NCBI RefSeq assembly: GCF_022539505.1
Contig: NC_061514.1
Coordinates: forward strand, 325,669,090 to 325,733,089
Reading direction: 5' to 3'
DNA length: 64,000 nucleotides
Source of the DNA: Lolium rigidum
Lineage: Eukaryota > Streptophyta > Magnoliopsida > Poales > Poaceae
Shown: piece by piece, positions 36,010 to 46,316 of the stretch
How positions within the stretch are numbered: position 1 is the stretch's first letter
Layout: the number at the start of each line of letters is the position of its first letter
Notes under the pieces: model-generated
Told to the model about the DNA's origin: nothing
What the model saw: only the letters and a program-made list of their open reading frames with translations
The model's database searches: none
Made by a program: the position numbers and the translations under genes

Positions 36010-37210
36010 TAGTAAGAATTTGAAGCCTGGTATGTTCATCTAGTTCTGAAAGGTCAGACGAACGAAATGAGTACGCATACTTTTTCTTCAATAAAGGGAA
36101 ACATTGATGTCAAGATAATATGAAGGATACATGTAGCCTATGATAGAACAAGTCTAGACATCTAGAACGCACGTAGCTGGAAAAACTAAAGAAGAAGAAA
36201 GAAGAAAATAATATGACCCGCCGAAGCAATCGAGACTGCATCAACGATAGCACCACCAGTGTTGACGACACGTCGACTCAAAAAAAGCTTCTTCATAATA
36301 ACGCCTTCTAGAAGGTATCGTTACATAAACAACGTTATCATTAGGTCTAACCAGTAAGATCAATTTCTAGGTTTTCATTCTGAAGAAGGTTCAGTGTCTT
36401 AACAATGCATACTGGGGGAGCCACAACTATTAGGTACAACCACTAAAAGTCAGACCTAGGATTTTTAGACCAGAACTAAAACATGGAACTCAAAGAGCAC
36501 CGCTAAGAACAAAGTTATTGTACCCACTCGTCAAGAACACTAATGCAAAGCATGAATCATCTAACACACACATTTCTCTCGAATCGGATGCAAGATGAAA
36601 TATCGTGAGCCTATCTGGTCTTTTAAAAACCCCATGATCCCCAACAACACCTTCGAAACACCGGAAAAACAGTTACCCATCGTAACCTATGCGATGCACA
36701 AAGCTGAAAACGCGAAGCCACTGCCTCCCTCTATCAGTTTGGTGCAATCTTATCTTTGAATTTTTTTTTTTTTTGCTTTGTGTATGATGATGACATCCAC
36801 TGATTTTTCTTGACTTTTTTGCAAGAAAAAGAAAGGCGACCGACTGGCCTACGTACTTGAGGGAGGCACTCGTGGTTTCCAGAACCAAAAAAGATGGGGC
36901 TTATCCGTGCATCCAACTGATCGATGTGACAGCGGAGATCAGGATGTGACAGCGGAGATCATAGCCTGATTCTGCTTCGCTCTCACCCGGGTGGCGTGTT
37001 TATGCTACGGAGTACGATGTATCGGTGCGTATCTTCAGATAGTATCAATCTATTCTATCACGAGCCCGCGGTGTATCTGCCGTATATCTGGCAAGTAGAC
37101 CAACGGTGTTTATAATACTTTTCTTCTTTCTCACGTTAAACTTTTTGGTGTGCAATGCGAGTAGTAAGAAATCTAGGTGTTTCAGAAAGACCTTGCAAAA
37201 TTTGAGCATT
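36010..37210. other. Non-coding part of block A
   Basis: No gene is seen. The sequence matches 51895-53941 in block B in pieces. A 20-base unit GATGTGACAGCGGAGATCA is tandemly doubled at 36924-36961 here but single in B (with one base change), so it arose after the duplication. Confidence 0.6.
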
Positions 37211-38151
37211 GCACTACTAGGAGAACCCTCATCTGTGTGTCACATTTTTTACTTTATGTGGCGTATATTTCGTGCGCCACAAAAAACACGCGACATACAT
37301 TTATTTCAGTGGCGCATATCTACATGTGCCACAGAATTTTAAAACTTATGTGGCGCACCTGGCAGGCATGCGCCACAGAAAACTTCGGTGGCGCACCCAG
37401 CGGTGGTGCGCCACAGATTTTTTTTTCAAAGTTAAAAAATGGTGGCCAGATCTTGATCTGGGGCCGCCGGAATTTCGCCGTTTTTTTTTATAAATTTCCC
37501 GAAGGTCGCCGGAGGTGGGTGGGTGGGTGGGGTGGGTGGAGGAGGAGAAGGATGAGCCAAGGAGATCGGCCGGAGGTTGTTGGTGGGTGGGTAGAGGAGG
37601 AGGCCGGCCAGAGGGGGTCGCCGGAGGTGGGGGAGGAGGGGGTCGCCGGAGGAGGAGGAGGAGGAGGTGGTGGTGGTGGAGGTGGTGGTGGTCGCCGGAG
37701 GAGGAGAAGGAAGAGGTCGCCAGAGGAGGAGGAGGATGAGGAGGAAGCCGGAGGAGGAGGAGGTCATCGGGTGTGGGAGGAGGAGGAGGAGGTGGTCGTC
37801 GGGTATGGGAGGAGGAGGAGGCCGGGTGTGGAGAAGAAGGGAGGAGAAGGAGAAGGGAGGAGGAGAAGAAACGAGAGAGGGAGAAGGGCGCCGCCGAAAT
37901 TTAAATTTTAGCCTAAGAATTCTATGGCGCATGTGTAGTTGGTGCGTCACAGAAATTGTGTTCGAATATTTTTATTTTTGCAGAAAAAAATCTTGACTTT
38001 GCCGTAACTTTTTACTCTTCTCGAATTTGCCGATTCTAAATATCTCCGTTATGAGCCTTCCGGAACACGACACTTCAACCAGATCAATGGTGACATGCCT
38101 CCGATTGATCTTCTTCTTGGCGCGAGAAGGAACCTTAGTACCTCCACTTTA
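37211..38151 (+). mobile_element. CACTA element, left end
   Basis: It begins exactly at the breakpoint of block A with CACTACTAGGAGAACCC, a CACTA terminus. About ten copies of TGTGGCGCA / TGCGCCACA in both orientations follow, the subterminal repeats expected of this superfamily. No transposase is visible. A solo LTR inserted at 38152 and the right end was not found. Confidence 0.8.
37510..37870 (+). repeat. G-rich low-complexity tract (GGT/GGA)
   Basis: About 360 bases almost entirely of GGTGG, GGAGG and GAGGAG steps, starting with at least five GGG runs spaced by single T or TGG near 37513-37540. The tract creates long spurious glycine/glutamate-rich frames on the plus strand and proline-rich ones on the minus. 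It lies inside the CACTA element. Confidence 0.85.
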
Positions 38152-39834
38152 TGTTGGGGATTCATAACATAAAATAAAAAAAATATCTAACTAACGCAAC
38201 CCGGTTTCCCAGATCTATCTAGGAGTAATGCAATAACGGAGATTATAATATCAGTGAACGTACCCTCGTACACCGATAGCGGTTAACGTCCGCTAGAAGA
38301 TGGTTGATGTAGTCGTACTTCGTTGCCGACCTCGGGGTCGTGTTGAAGTCCTCTCATACCACCATGAGTACCGCAAGTGCAACACCTCGTAGTTTCGCAC
38401 ACATACAGTGCCCAACGACGCTCCCGGCCTCAGATCCAGCTATAAGGTGCGGAAGAAGATCTTCTAGATCTGAATCCTGGCAGCGCTCCCGCGTACTGGG
38501 TGGAGTACTCCATCTGTGCGCAACTCTTCGAGGAACCACGGGTGGAGAGAGAACAAGAGAGAGAGAGGAGCTCCAAAAGGGGGCTCTACTTTTTCCCAAG
38601 GGGGAATTGGGTGCGCTCCTCCTCCTAATCCCTCCACTATATATAGGGGGAAGGGGATGGGGTGAGGCTGCTAAAAGGGGGGAAACCCTAGGGAGTTGGC
38701 CGTCTAGGCCCCAACTAGGAAAGCCTAGCTCCCCCCCACCCCACTTGGAAAGCCTAGCCGCCCCACCTAGGAAACCCTAGGGGTGGCCGACAACTTAATG
38801 GGCCCCCTCCGGGAGGGCCCTATTAAGGTGGGCTGCACCTTTTAATTAAATAAATACATATTTAATATTAATTCATTTAATTAATATATAATAGTACATA
38901 CTATTTAATTTCTGATGATCTGAGACACCTCTTGTATCACTCTGAACACCTTCGAATTCTCCCGAAACTCTTTCCGGTTCTCTCTTCTCTCTTCTCCGGT
39001 GTTTCCTTTGAACCCAAAACAATATTAAGTTTCGTTGAACACTTAAGTGTGTTTACCTACGGTTCGAGAATGACACAGACATGATCGAGACACTCTCCGA
39101 TCAATGACCACTAGGGTGTTCTGGAGAACAATAGTGACCCGTGTGTATTTTACGAAGATGTGATCACTGTTTGAACCATTACGTCGTATCCCATTCCCCT
39201 TGTTACTTCGATACCGACACGCGTCCGAGACTTGATCATCGGTATCATCATACCTAGTTCGATCTTGTTACAGATAAGGCTATTCAAATCGTTCCGTTCG
39301 ATTTCATCCTCATGACCTAGTCATGTATTGCAACTCGGATGTATTCTCAACGAGTAGGCCCATAGTATCTTCAGTCACGCGGATGAACAAATCCTGCTCT
39401 TGACACATACACCTCAACCATGCGATTGGAATACCTAACTGCACCTTTATGACCACCCTGCTATGGTGTGGCGATTCATACATTGAAAGCATCCTCCAGT
39501 AACGGTAATTAGATATGGTCTCACGGTCTAAGGATTATGTTACTACCAATACTTATATATGGGAATGTCCATCATATCATTTATCAAAATAATATAATCT
39601 CATTGCCAATGACTATGTGTGTCCATGATCGGGAAACCTCGACCAACCAATTGACCACAATGAACTAGTTGTGCACAAGCATGCTCACTAGGGACCCTGG
39701 TTTATTTACTATACCACAGGTGTATCAATGTTTCCGACTGATACAGTTATAGCATGACACAAAATTATTATGAAGTATAGATATGTAATAATAAACACTA
39801 TTTATTATTTGCCTCTAGGGCACTATATCCAACA
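38152..39834 (-). mobile_element. Solo LTR, about 1.7 kb, reverse orientation
   Basis: The element begins TGTTGGGGATTCATAAC, ends CTCTAGGGCACTATATCCAACA (shown in part), and is flanked by CTTTA on both sides (38147-38151 and 39835-39839). Read in reverse it starts TGTTGGATATAGTGCCCTAG, like LTRs of long Triticeae Copia elements. No internal domain remains, so recombination between LTRs has occurred. It is inserted in the CACTA element. Confidence 0.88.
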
Positions 39835-39839
39835 CTTTA

Positions 39840-41589
39840 TTCAACAAAGCTAATAGAGGAGATGATAGCCCAGAGCACTGTTGCAGCAGAACGTCACCAA
39901 CGTGGTCAAGCCATCACCAGATCCCCTTCACCGCGCCATGGTTGAGCCCCAAAGGCCCAAACCTAGGTCCTAAACTAGATCATGGCCAAGGCCTAGAAGC
40001 CCGCCGAGTGCAGCGCATCAGCAGATTGCCTCCACATCCTCGCTCATGCTTAGCCAGGGGGCGACCAGCTGGGGTACCGACCGCACCGCCCTAAGAGAAA
40101 CTCTAACAGAGCCCGTAAATTCCGCCGGAACCGAACTTTTCCGGCGGATTTACGGGTTCGGGCCGAAACAGGCGCAGATCAGCGCCCGGACAAGTGGGCC
40201 GGCCCGAATCGAAAGTTCGGGGGCCCGAGAAATCCCCCGCACGGCCCCTATTAAAAGGGTTCGCGGAGGGGAGTTCGGTTCGGAAACCCTACTCCCCTCC
40301 CGCCGCTCCTCTCCCGCCGCCGTAGCCCGCCGCCGCTCGAACGAGCAATCCCCGGCGATCGGACCCCGCTCGGCCGCTATGGCCACCACCCCGCCGTCCT
40401 AAATGACGCGTGCAACACGCGTGAGTAGGGGCGGCGGTCGATCCAGCGCCGGAAGGGCAAGTCGTCGTCCCCCGGGCGTACGGGCGGACACGGAGCGCGG
40501 CAGGCGGGCACGCTCCGACGGCGCATGGAAGCGGGCCGGCCGCAAGTGGCCGGAGCTGATGGCGCGCCACCTTCAAGCGCGCGGAGGCGGCTGCGGCTGC
40601 GGAGCGGCGGCGGCGGCGGCCTGCGCGGCCGGGAAGCGGAGGAGCCGCCGCCGGCGGCGGTGCAACCCGCCGCCGCCGCCGTTGCCCCCGGCGGCGACGA
40701 CGACGATGCAGACGGACTGCCTCTGCTATGCGGGGGCGCCTCCGGCGCGGCGGCAATCGAGCTGGCGGCCCTCGTCGTCGCCTAGCAACCGGCGGCGTCG
40801 AAAAACCCTCCGTCGCCGCCCGGTGACAGTATAGTCGCCGGGGAATTTAGTTTCTAGTCTAATTAGGCCCGTAGTACGTATTTAGGTCCAATGCGGTTGT
40901 ATTTTGGCACTATTTAGTGTGAATTATGATCGAATTAAGGTTGATCGGATGAAATCGACTGCAATCCCCGTCGGTAATTTTCCCGCGTCGTTTGATTTTC
41001 GTGAGTTCGGTTTGTGTTTACAGTTTCTGTTCTGCGCCGTGCCCAAATGCTCGCTCAATTCGTTTTTCGGGAGACTGAACTCCGTTTTTTCGGTTCGACC
41101 AAATACGGGCTCTGTTAGAGATGCTCTAAGCGCGCCACCTCAAGACGGCGAGGCTTAGGGCCTAAGCCCACAGTATGTCTCCACCACCTGAAGATCCGAG
41201 GCAGATGGAGCCGCCGCCTAGCCAGGGATCTTCGTCCCGACCACCACCGACGACCATATTCCTTGATGCTGCCCTAGCCGCCCCTTCAAAATGAATCGCT
41301 GCGACCTCCACCCCTAGCACCTTAGGTACCAGGGGGCTGCCGGCACCGCGACTACACCAACGGTAGCGGCAGAAAGGAGGGGAAGCACATCCAGATCTCA
41401 TTACCCCATTGTAGTACTTTATGGAGTGGAGAGGCTTTTTTTTTAAAATGGAGATGCTGCTCTCGATCGATGTAACGGTGTGGGATTATTATGTTAGGAT
41501 TGTGTGCTCTCTCGGCGGAAATTCGTGCTCCCTATACATGATAAACGGCGAAATTTTCCAGAAATTTTCCAGAAACCCAGGTCAAACTT
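39840..41589. other. Repeat-derived spacer around the Harbinger-like element
   Basis: Outside the element at 40095-41126, the sequence is GC-rich with Pro/Arg/Ala frames and no recognised domain. It does not match block B. It is probably the interior of another mobile element. Confidence 0.4.
40095..41126. mobile_element. Non-autonomous PIF/Harbinger-like element
   Basis: It begins GAGAAACTCTAACAGAGCCC and ends GGGCTCTGTTAGAGATGCTC, an inverted repeat of about 24 bases with few mismatches, flanked by TAA on each side (40092-40094, 41127-41129). The interior is strongly GC-rich in its left two thirds, with alternating Gly/Arg/Ala frames in all directions but no transposase motif. Confidence 0.8.
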
Positions 41590-41742
41590 TTTTTCCAGAA
41601 ATGATTAGTAAGTTGCAACGTTAATTAACTGTCTTTATCAGCGGCTGGTCTGAATCCCTGTAATAAATACGCAAAGCAGAGGCAATTTCAGCACTTCTCC
41701 ATCGATAGAACGTAGTGGAAAACTATTCAACTAGCCACACTG
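41590..41742 (+). promoter_or_regulatory. Conserved upstream block of gene 5
   Basis: ATTAGTAAGTTGCAACGTTAATTAAC, AGCGGCTGGTC and GAACGTAGTGGA (shown in pieces) match 7290-7410 before gene 1. This supports gene 5 as the type I counterpart. Confidence 0.6.
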
Positions 41743-44700
41743 ATGCAAATGGAAGATCCAAACTGTAGCTCCGTCGGGAGCCGGTGGTCGAAGCTGGGAA
41801 CCACGCTTCCCGTCAGGAACGTCCAGGCTCTGGCCGCCGACGAGCTAACGGCCGACACCATCGAGCGGTACATCCATCCGGACATCGATGCACACACCGT
41901 TCTCGCCGAGCACTCGGACGATGTTCCGGTGATCGACCTCGGCAAGCTCTCGAGTCCTGAATCGGTGGAAGCCGAGGTCGAGAAGCTTAGATTTGCCTGC
42001 GAGGAGTGGGGCTTCTTTCAGGTACTATCATCTTCCACTGAGCTCGCAAATATCCTGTTCAAGGTGTAGTTTACTGTTTGTTAATCTGTTATACTTTCAT
42101 AGCTGCTCTTCCACTTATCTAAAAAAATTATCATAATTACCTGAGTTCATCAAAACAAAATTCAAAGCATAGCCAATTGTGATTGGCAGCTGGTCAATCA
42201 TGGAGTGCCAGATGAGGTTATCACGGGTGTAAGGCGTGACGCGGAGAAGTTCTTTCAGTTCCCCCTCGATGTGAAGAATGCTTACGCGCAGCGCCCAGGA
42301 GATCTTCAAGGTTACGGCCAAGCGTTTGTTCAATCAAATGATCAGAAGCTCGACTGGGCAGACATGTTCGTCCTCTATACCCAGCCAATTCAGGCTCGTG
42401 ACATGAGTTATTGGCCGAGTCAGCCTCATACATTCAGGTTAGTGTGTATTTTTTTTCCTTCTAAATTGACGTTCTATTTTGGAAGAGAGAAATTGGATTT
42501 GATTCTACAATTTCCACTAACATTATGTGGAGACAAGTTCCTCGAGGAAAAGGGCAGGCCGAAGTCTATGTCGACCGAGAAATAACTAACTTTGGGTGAA
42601 AACAAAAATGTGTTCATACTAATCTAGAAACATGTTCATCCAGATGTAATTTAAAAAAAAATACTGATGAGAGTTAACTAACTCCCAGTCAACTTATTAA
42701 CTTTTTTTTTTGAGAACCAACCTGAAGTTGGGTGGTTAGGAGGATGGTTGTATCCCCAACCCACCAGAGTTCAAACTCTAGGTTTGACATCTGTGTGTCT
42801 CATAAAAGGCGGAATATTCATTCAGTGGGATGCGACGTTCCCGTCGACAGCGAGGCGCCTGTGGTGACTTCGTCAATTTCAAGATCCAATTCGCCAGCTC
42901 AAGTCTTCCGGAGGTGCTCATAGGGGTAGGGTGTGCGTGTGTGCGTTCATAGGGGTAGGGTGTGCGTGTGTGCGTTCATAGGGGTGAGTGTATGCGCGTG
43001 TATGTGAGCGTCTACGTTTGTACTGTGTTTCTAAAAAAAAAACTTATTAACTTTTTTCATACACGTCCAAAAGTTTGTTTACCATGTTGTAGTAATTTGT
43101 TCATTAGACACAAAAAGATTCTAAAATTTCTTCTACTCCCAAAGGGAGGGAGTAGTACTTACTGTACTAAATCAACGACACTTATTATGGATCAGAGAGT
43201 TTTGAGAATAAGTTAAATCTTGTAAGGAAATCAAGGACGGATCGATTGTTTTCAAGGCCGACTAAACACTGATTTATTCTAAGGCAGTTGACAAAACCAC
43301 AAAAAAGATCATAATTATGTTCCTCTATAGTATACCGTCTTCTGAGCAAAGAGTAATGTTAATATCTTTATTGTTGTCTCCATAGTAATTAGTAAAGCCA
43401 CTACAGATACTTGCTCGGATGAGCTCCAGCGCAACAGTATCTAGCAAAATAAGTTTTTAAGTGTAGAAGAGAACTAATCGACGTCAGATATCCCTCAGAT
43501 CGTTGGAATTAACTGATGTCACAAATTTACTATTCTCATCACAGCCATATTATTTTACTACTGATCAGTGCGGCACTCCCAATAAACTATTTCCAAGTTT
43601 TCCATATTTATGTTTATAATTGGTACCTAAAATATGCGGAACTGACAAACCAAAATTAGATGATCTCTTCATCAAGATATACACATCATCCATTGACTTT
43701 CTTATTTTTAAAAAAACTTTATAGATCAAACTTATATACTCGAATGCAGAAAACATAACTGAGGAAATGAATTCTGTTTTTTTAATGGTAACAATTCCAC
43801 AGTTATTAATTAGCAACTGATTTTTAAGGTTGATTGTAGGCATAACTACATCTATCATTAACACAAACACTATGTTTTCTATGATCCCAGAAATTCCTTT
43901 GAAGAATACTCTTCCGAATTGATGAAAGTTGCTGATTCTGTTGCCACCTTCATTGCGAGAACATTAGACGCGGATCCTGAATTGGTGGCGGACAAAAATG
44001 TGGTTCAGATTTTACGGATGGGTTACTACCCCAAATGCGCATCAATGCCTGAAAAGGTTTTGGGTTTCTCACCGCATTCTGATGGATCTTTTCTAACTAT
44101 CCTGCTGGAAGTTAATTCAGTTCAAGGCCTGCAAATTAGATGGCACGGTGCGTGGATCCCAGTGAAACCACGTCGTGATGCACTATTGGTGAATGTGGGT
44201 GACCTTCTTGAGGTAAGATCTTTATATGTTTATCATACCAACCTCCCAAACTAAGGTTATATGGAACATTATTCTCAAAAAAAGTTATATGGAATAGGAA
44301 AACATATATTTACAATCTCCATCTCCATAATTATACTCCATCCACCGCCTTTCTCCATCACTATGACTTGTTAGTGTGCTTTGCATTCTTTTGTGCTACT
44401 TGAGTTAGTGAAGTATTCCGTTCGATGTTCATCATTGGCAATGTCAACAACTTTACCACCTCATATTTCAAAATATAACCATAAGTAAGGGTCTAGTTGT
44501 TTCAAGTTTATTTATGAAACTTTTGGCACGAAAAAGTAGATTAGTAAGACATCTTTCTTTTTATACTAAGTGTTACCTCTATTGAGAAAGATCATTCATG
44601 GTAACAATAGATTCATAGTTCATGTTTAGGGCTTTATGCTAGCTATTTGGTTTTGTTGTTACAATTATCCAATTCTGGATAGGATCATGTGGTAGTAAAT

Positions 44701-45309
44701 TGTAAATATATAGATCAGGTTCAAAATTTTCTATTACTCAATTCCAATTTATTTCAAGAAACCCTGGGCTTGAATCAAGTAAATTTCTTATGGCTAAAGG
44801 AACATTCTAGAATTTGGGGTGCATTCTGTGCTCGAGCCATAGCTGAAGGGTGTATAGTGAAGCTTTTCCTAAACAATGCCTTAAAAATATGTACTCTACA
44901 ATCTCTTTCAATATGAGAAATTTGATGTTCTCTAATTTCAATATCTGAAGGGTGTATACGAAAGTTTATCAGAAAAAATGTCATATACAATTTGTACTCC
45001 TACTCTTTCCACCTCCATATAACTGAGTAATCATATATTCGTCTATTTTCATTTTTTTATTGTTTGTAGATCATGACGAACGGGAAGTACAAGAGCATTG
45101 AGCACAGAGTTACTGTTGATGCCCATAAGGAACGGCTATCCATATCAGCATTTCACGTCCCAAACTTAGATGGAGTAGTCTCACCAGTGTTGGGAGTAAC
45201 AGAAGAGAAGGTGTTATACAAGACAACAGAAGTAGAAGAGTATTCAAGACTTTATATGTCAAATAAACTAGATGGCAAGAGGGCCCTCGATCATGCAAAA
45301 CTATCCTGA
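41743..45309 (+). CDS. 2-oxoglutarate/Fe(II)-dependent dioxygenase, SRG1-like (array gene 5)
   Basis: Exons 41743-42021, 42190-42437, 43891-44212 and 45070-45309 give 362 aa. Iron ligands H238, D240 and H295 and the 2OG contacts R305-x-S307 are present. Exon 1 starts MQMEDPNCSSVG; a second ATG two codons later (41749) aligns with the start of gene 1 and may be the true start. It shares its flanks and its SPESVEAE segment with gene 1, so it is a type I member. A SINE sits in intron 2. The last exon ends HAKLS, as in gene 3, without the short extension seen in genes 1, 4 and 6. All borders are GT-AG. Substrate unknown. Confidence 0.9.
42708..43040 (+). mobile_element. tRNA-derived SINE in intron 2 of gene 5
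   Basis: Flanked by AACTTATTAACTTTTTT (42691-42707 and 43041-43057). Near the 5' end it has pol III-like boxes: TGGTTAGGAGG (A box) and GAGTTCAAACTC (B box), and it ends in an A run. A 32-base unit with CATAGGGGTAGGGTGTGCG is tandemly doubled near 42920-42980. A relative lies in reverse at 52819. Confidence 0.88.
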
Positions 45310-45894
45310 ATATAATGATTGTCTTCTCTACTTTGTCGCTACAGCTAAACATTTGAAAAATAAATTTTGATGTATTAGATATTATTATTGGTTTTACTAT
45401 TCCTCATTCATCTGATAATTAATTATTTATAAGTCAATACTAAGAACCATTCGAGATTCGTGCAACCAACAAGACAATATGTAAATCTTGATCAGATAGC
45501 CATTACTTGATTGAGAAATAATGCTTGTTACTTCGTCGCTACATCTTTTTTGTGATGTTATGCAAATATTCTGAAATTCTTCTCCTATATGCAACATGTC
45601 CGACGTTGCTTCTTTGGGTCCGTTTATACCTGAGATATTTCTAAGCATAAATTATACTTTTCATTAAAATAATTAAGATTGAACTTAAAAACCTCAGTTG
45701 CAGATAGGAACATCCGTGTCAACATAGAATTAGCAATACAATTTTTTTCTTTCTGCCAGATCTGCTGCTGATTTCCTGCATGCAACATAGGGTGTAGATT
45801 GCTGATTGCTCCAGTAATGTTGTATCTCTCCAAGTCATACACAATGTTTTTCAAGTATAGCAGGACATATCTCAACATTTCACCATTTTTGAAC
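45310..45894. other. Spacer between genes 5 and 6
   Basis: Matches the 3' flank of gene 1 (10960-11340). No gene is seen. It keeps the type I to type II spacing at about 1 kb. Confidence 0.6.
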
Positions 45895-46243
45895 CTGTGC
45901 ATGTGCAGTGTATTTTGAACACTGTGAACGGGAACGGCGTGCATTTCTGGTGCATGTGTTTGAAACACTGAAAACCGTGAGTCCGTGACGACCTGCAGAT
46001 GGCGTCCGGGGGTGTTTTTGACTCCAAGTTTGCCAGTACAAAAGTATGCGCTTCTACCCCTCTAATTAATCCGGCCATCAGCCGCCAGCCATTTCATATC
46101 ATCGGTACGTCCAAACATAGGAATCGTAGCACCTTCCGGCGAGTACCATTCGCATCTTTCTTGTGACAGTTTAGCCAACACTACAGTTCGGTTGGACTGA
46201 ATCCAACAAAAAAAGATTAGCAAGTTGCATCATTGAACGTTCT

Positions 46244-46250
46244 TATATAA
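46244..46250 (+). promoter_or_regulatory. TATA box of gene 6
   Basis: TATATAA, 67-73 bases before the ATG, in the same context as in gene 4. Confidence 0.6.
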
Positions 46251-46316
46251 TAGCCTGAATGCATGATCAATGGCTGAATAACTGAACAGATTACAAAGCA
46301 ACTTTACTAGCTACTG

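Larger units (their letters stand above)
29830..37210. repeat. Segmental duplication block A (partner of 45895-53941)
   Basis: From the upstream block of gene 4 through its introns, 3' flank and several kb of non-coding DNA, this block matches block B almost base for base in order and orientation. Differences are mainly discrete insertions in one block with an intact empty site in the other. In A: solo LTR 33843-34670, retroposon 34787-35317, Stowaway 35774-36009. The match ends at GAGCATTG|CACTACTAGG, where a CACTA terminus starts; B continues without it. Confidence 0.88.

Noticed and set aside
37177..37911. 244-aa plus-strand open frame, glycine/arginine/glutamate-rich
   Set aside because: It runs through CACTA subterminal repeats and a GGA/GGT tract; every frame there is open because the sequence lacks T-rich stop codons.
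40403..40834. 143-aa plus and 155-aa minus GC-rich frames
   Set aside because: They lie wholly inside a Harbinger-like element, are Arg/Ala/Gly-rich in all frames, and show no motif.
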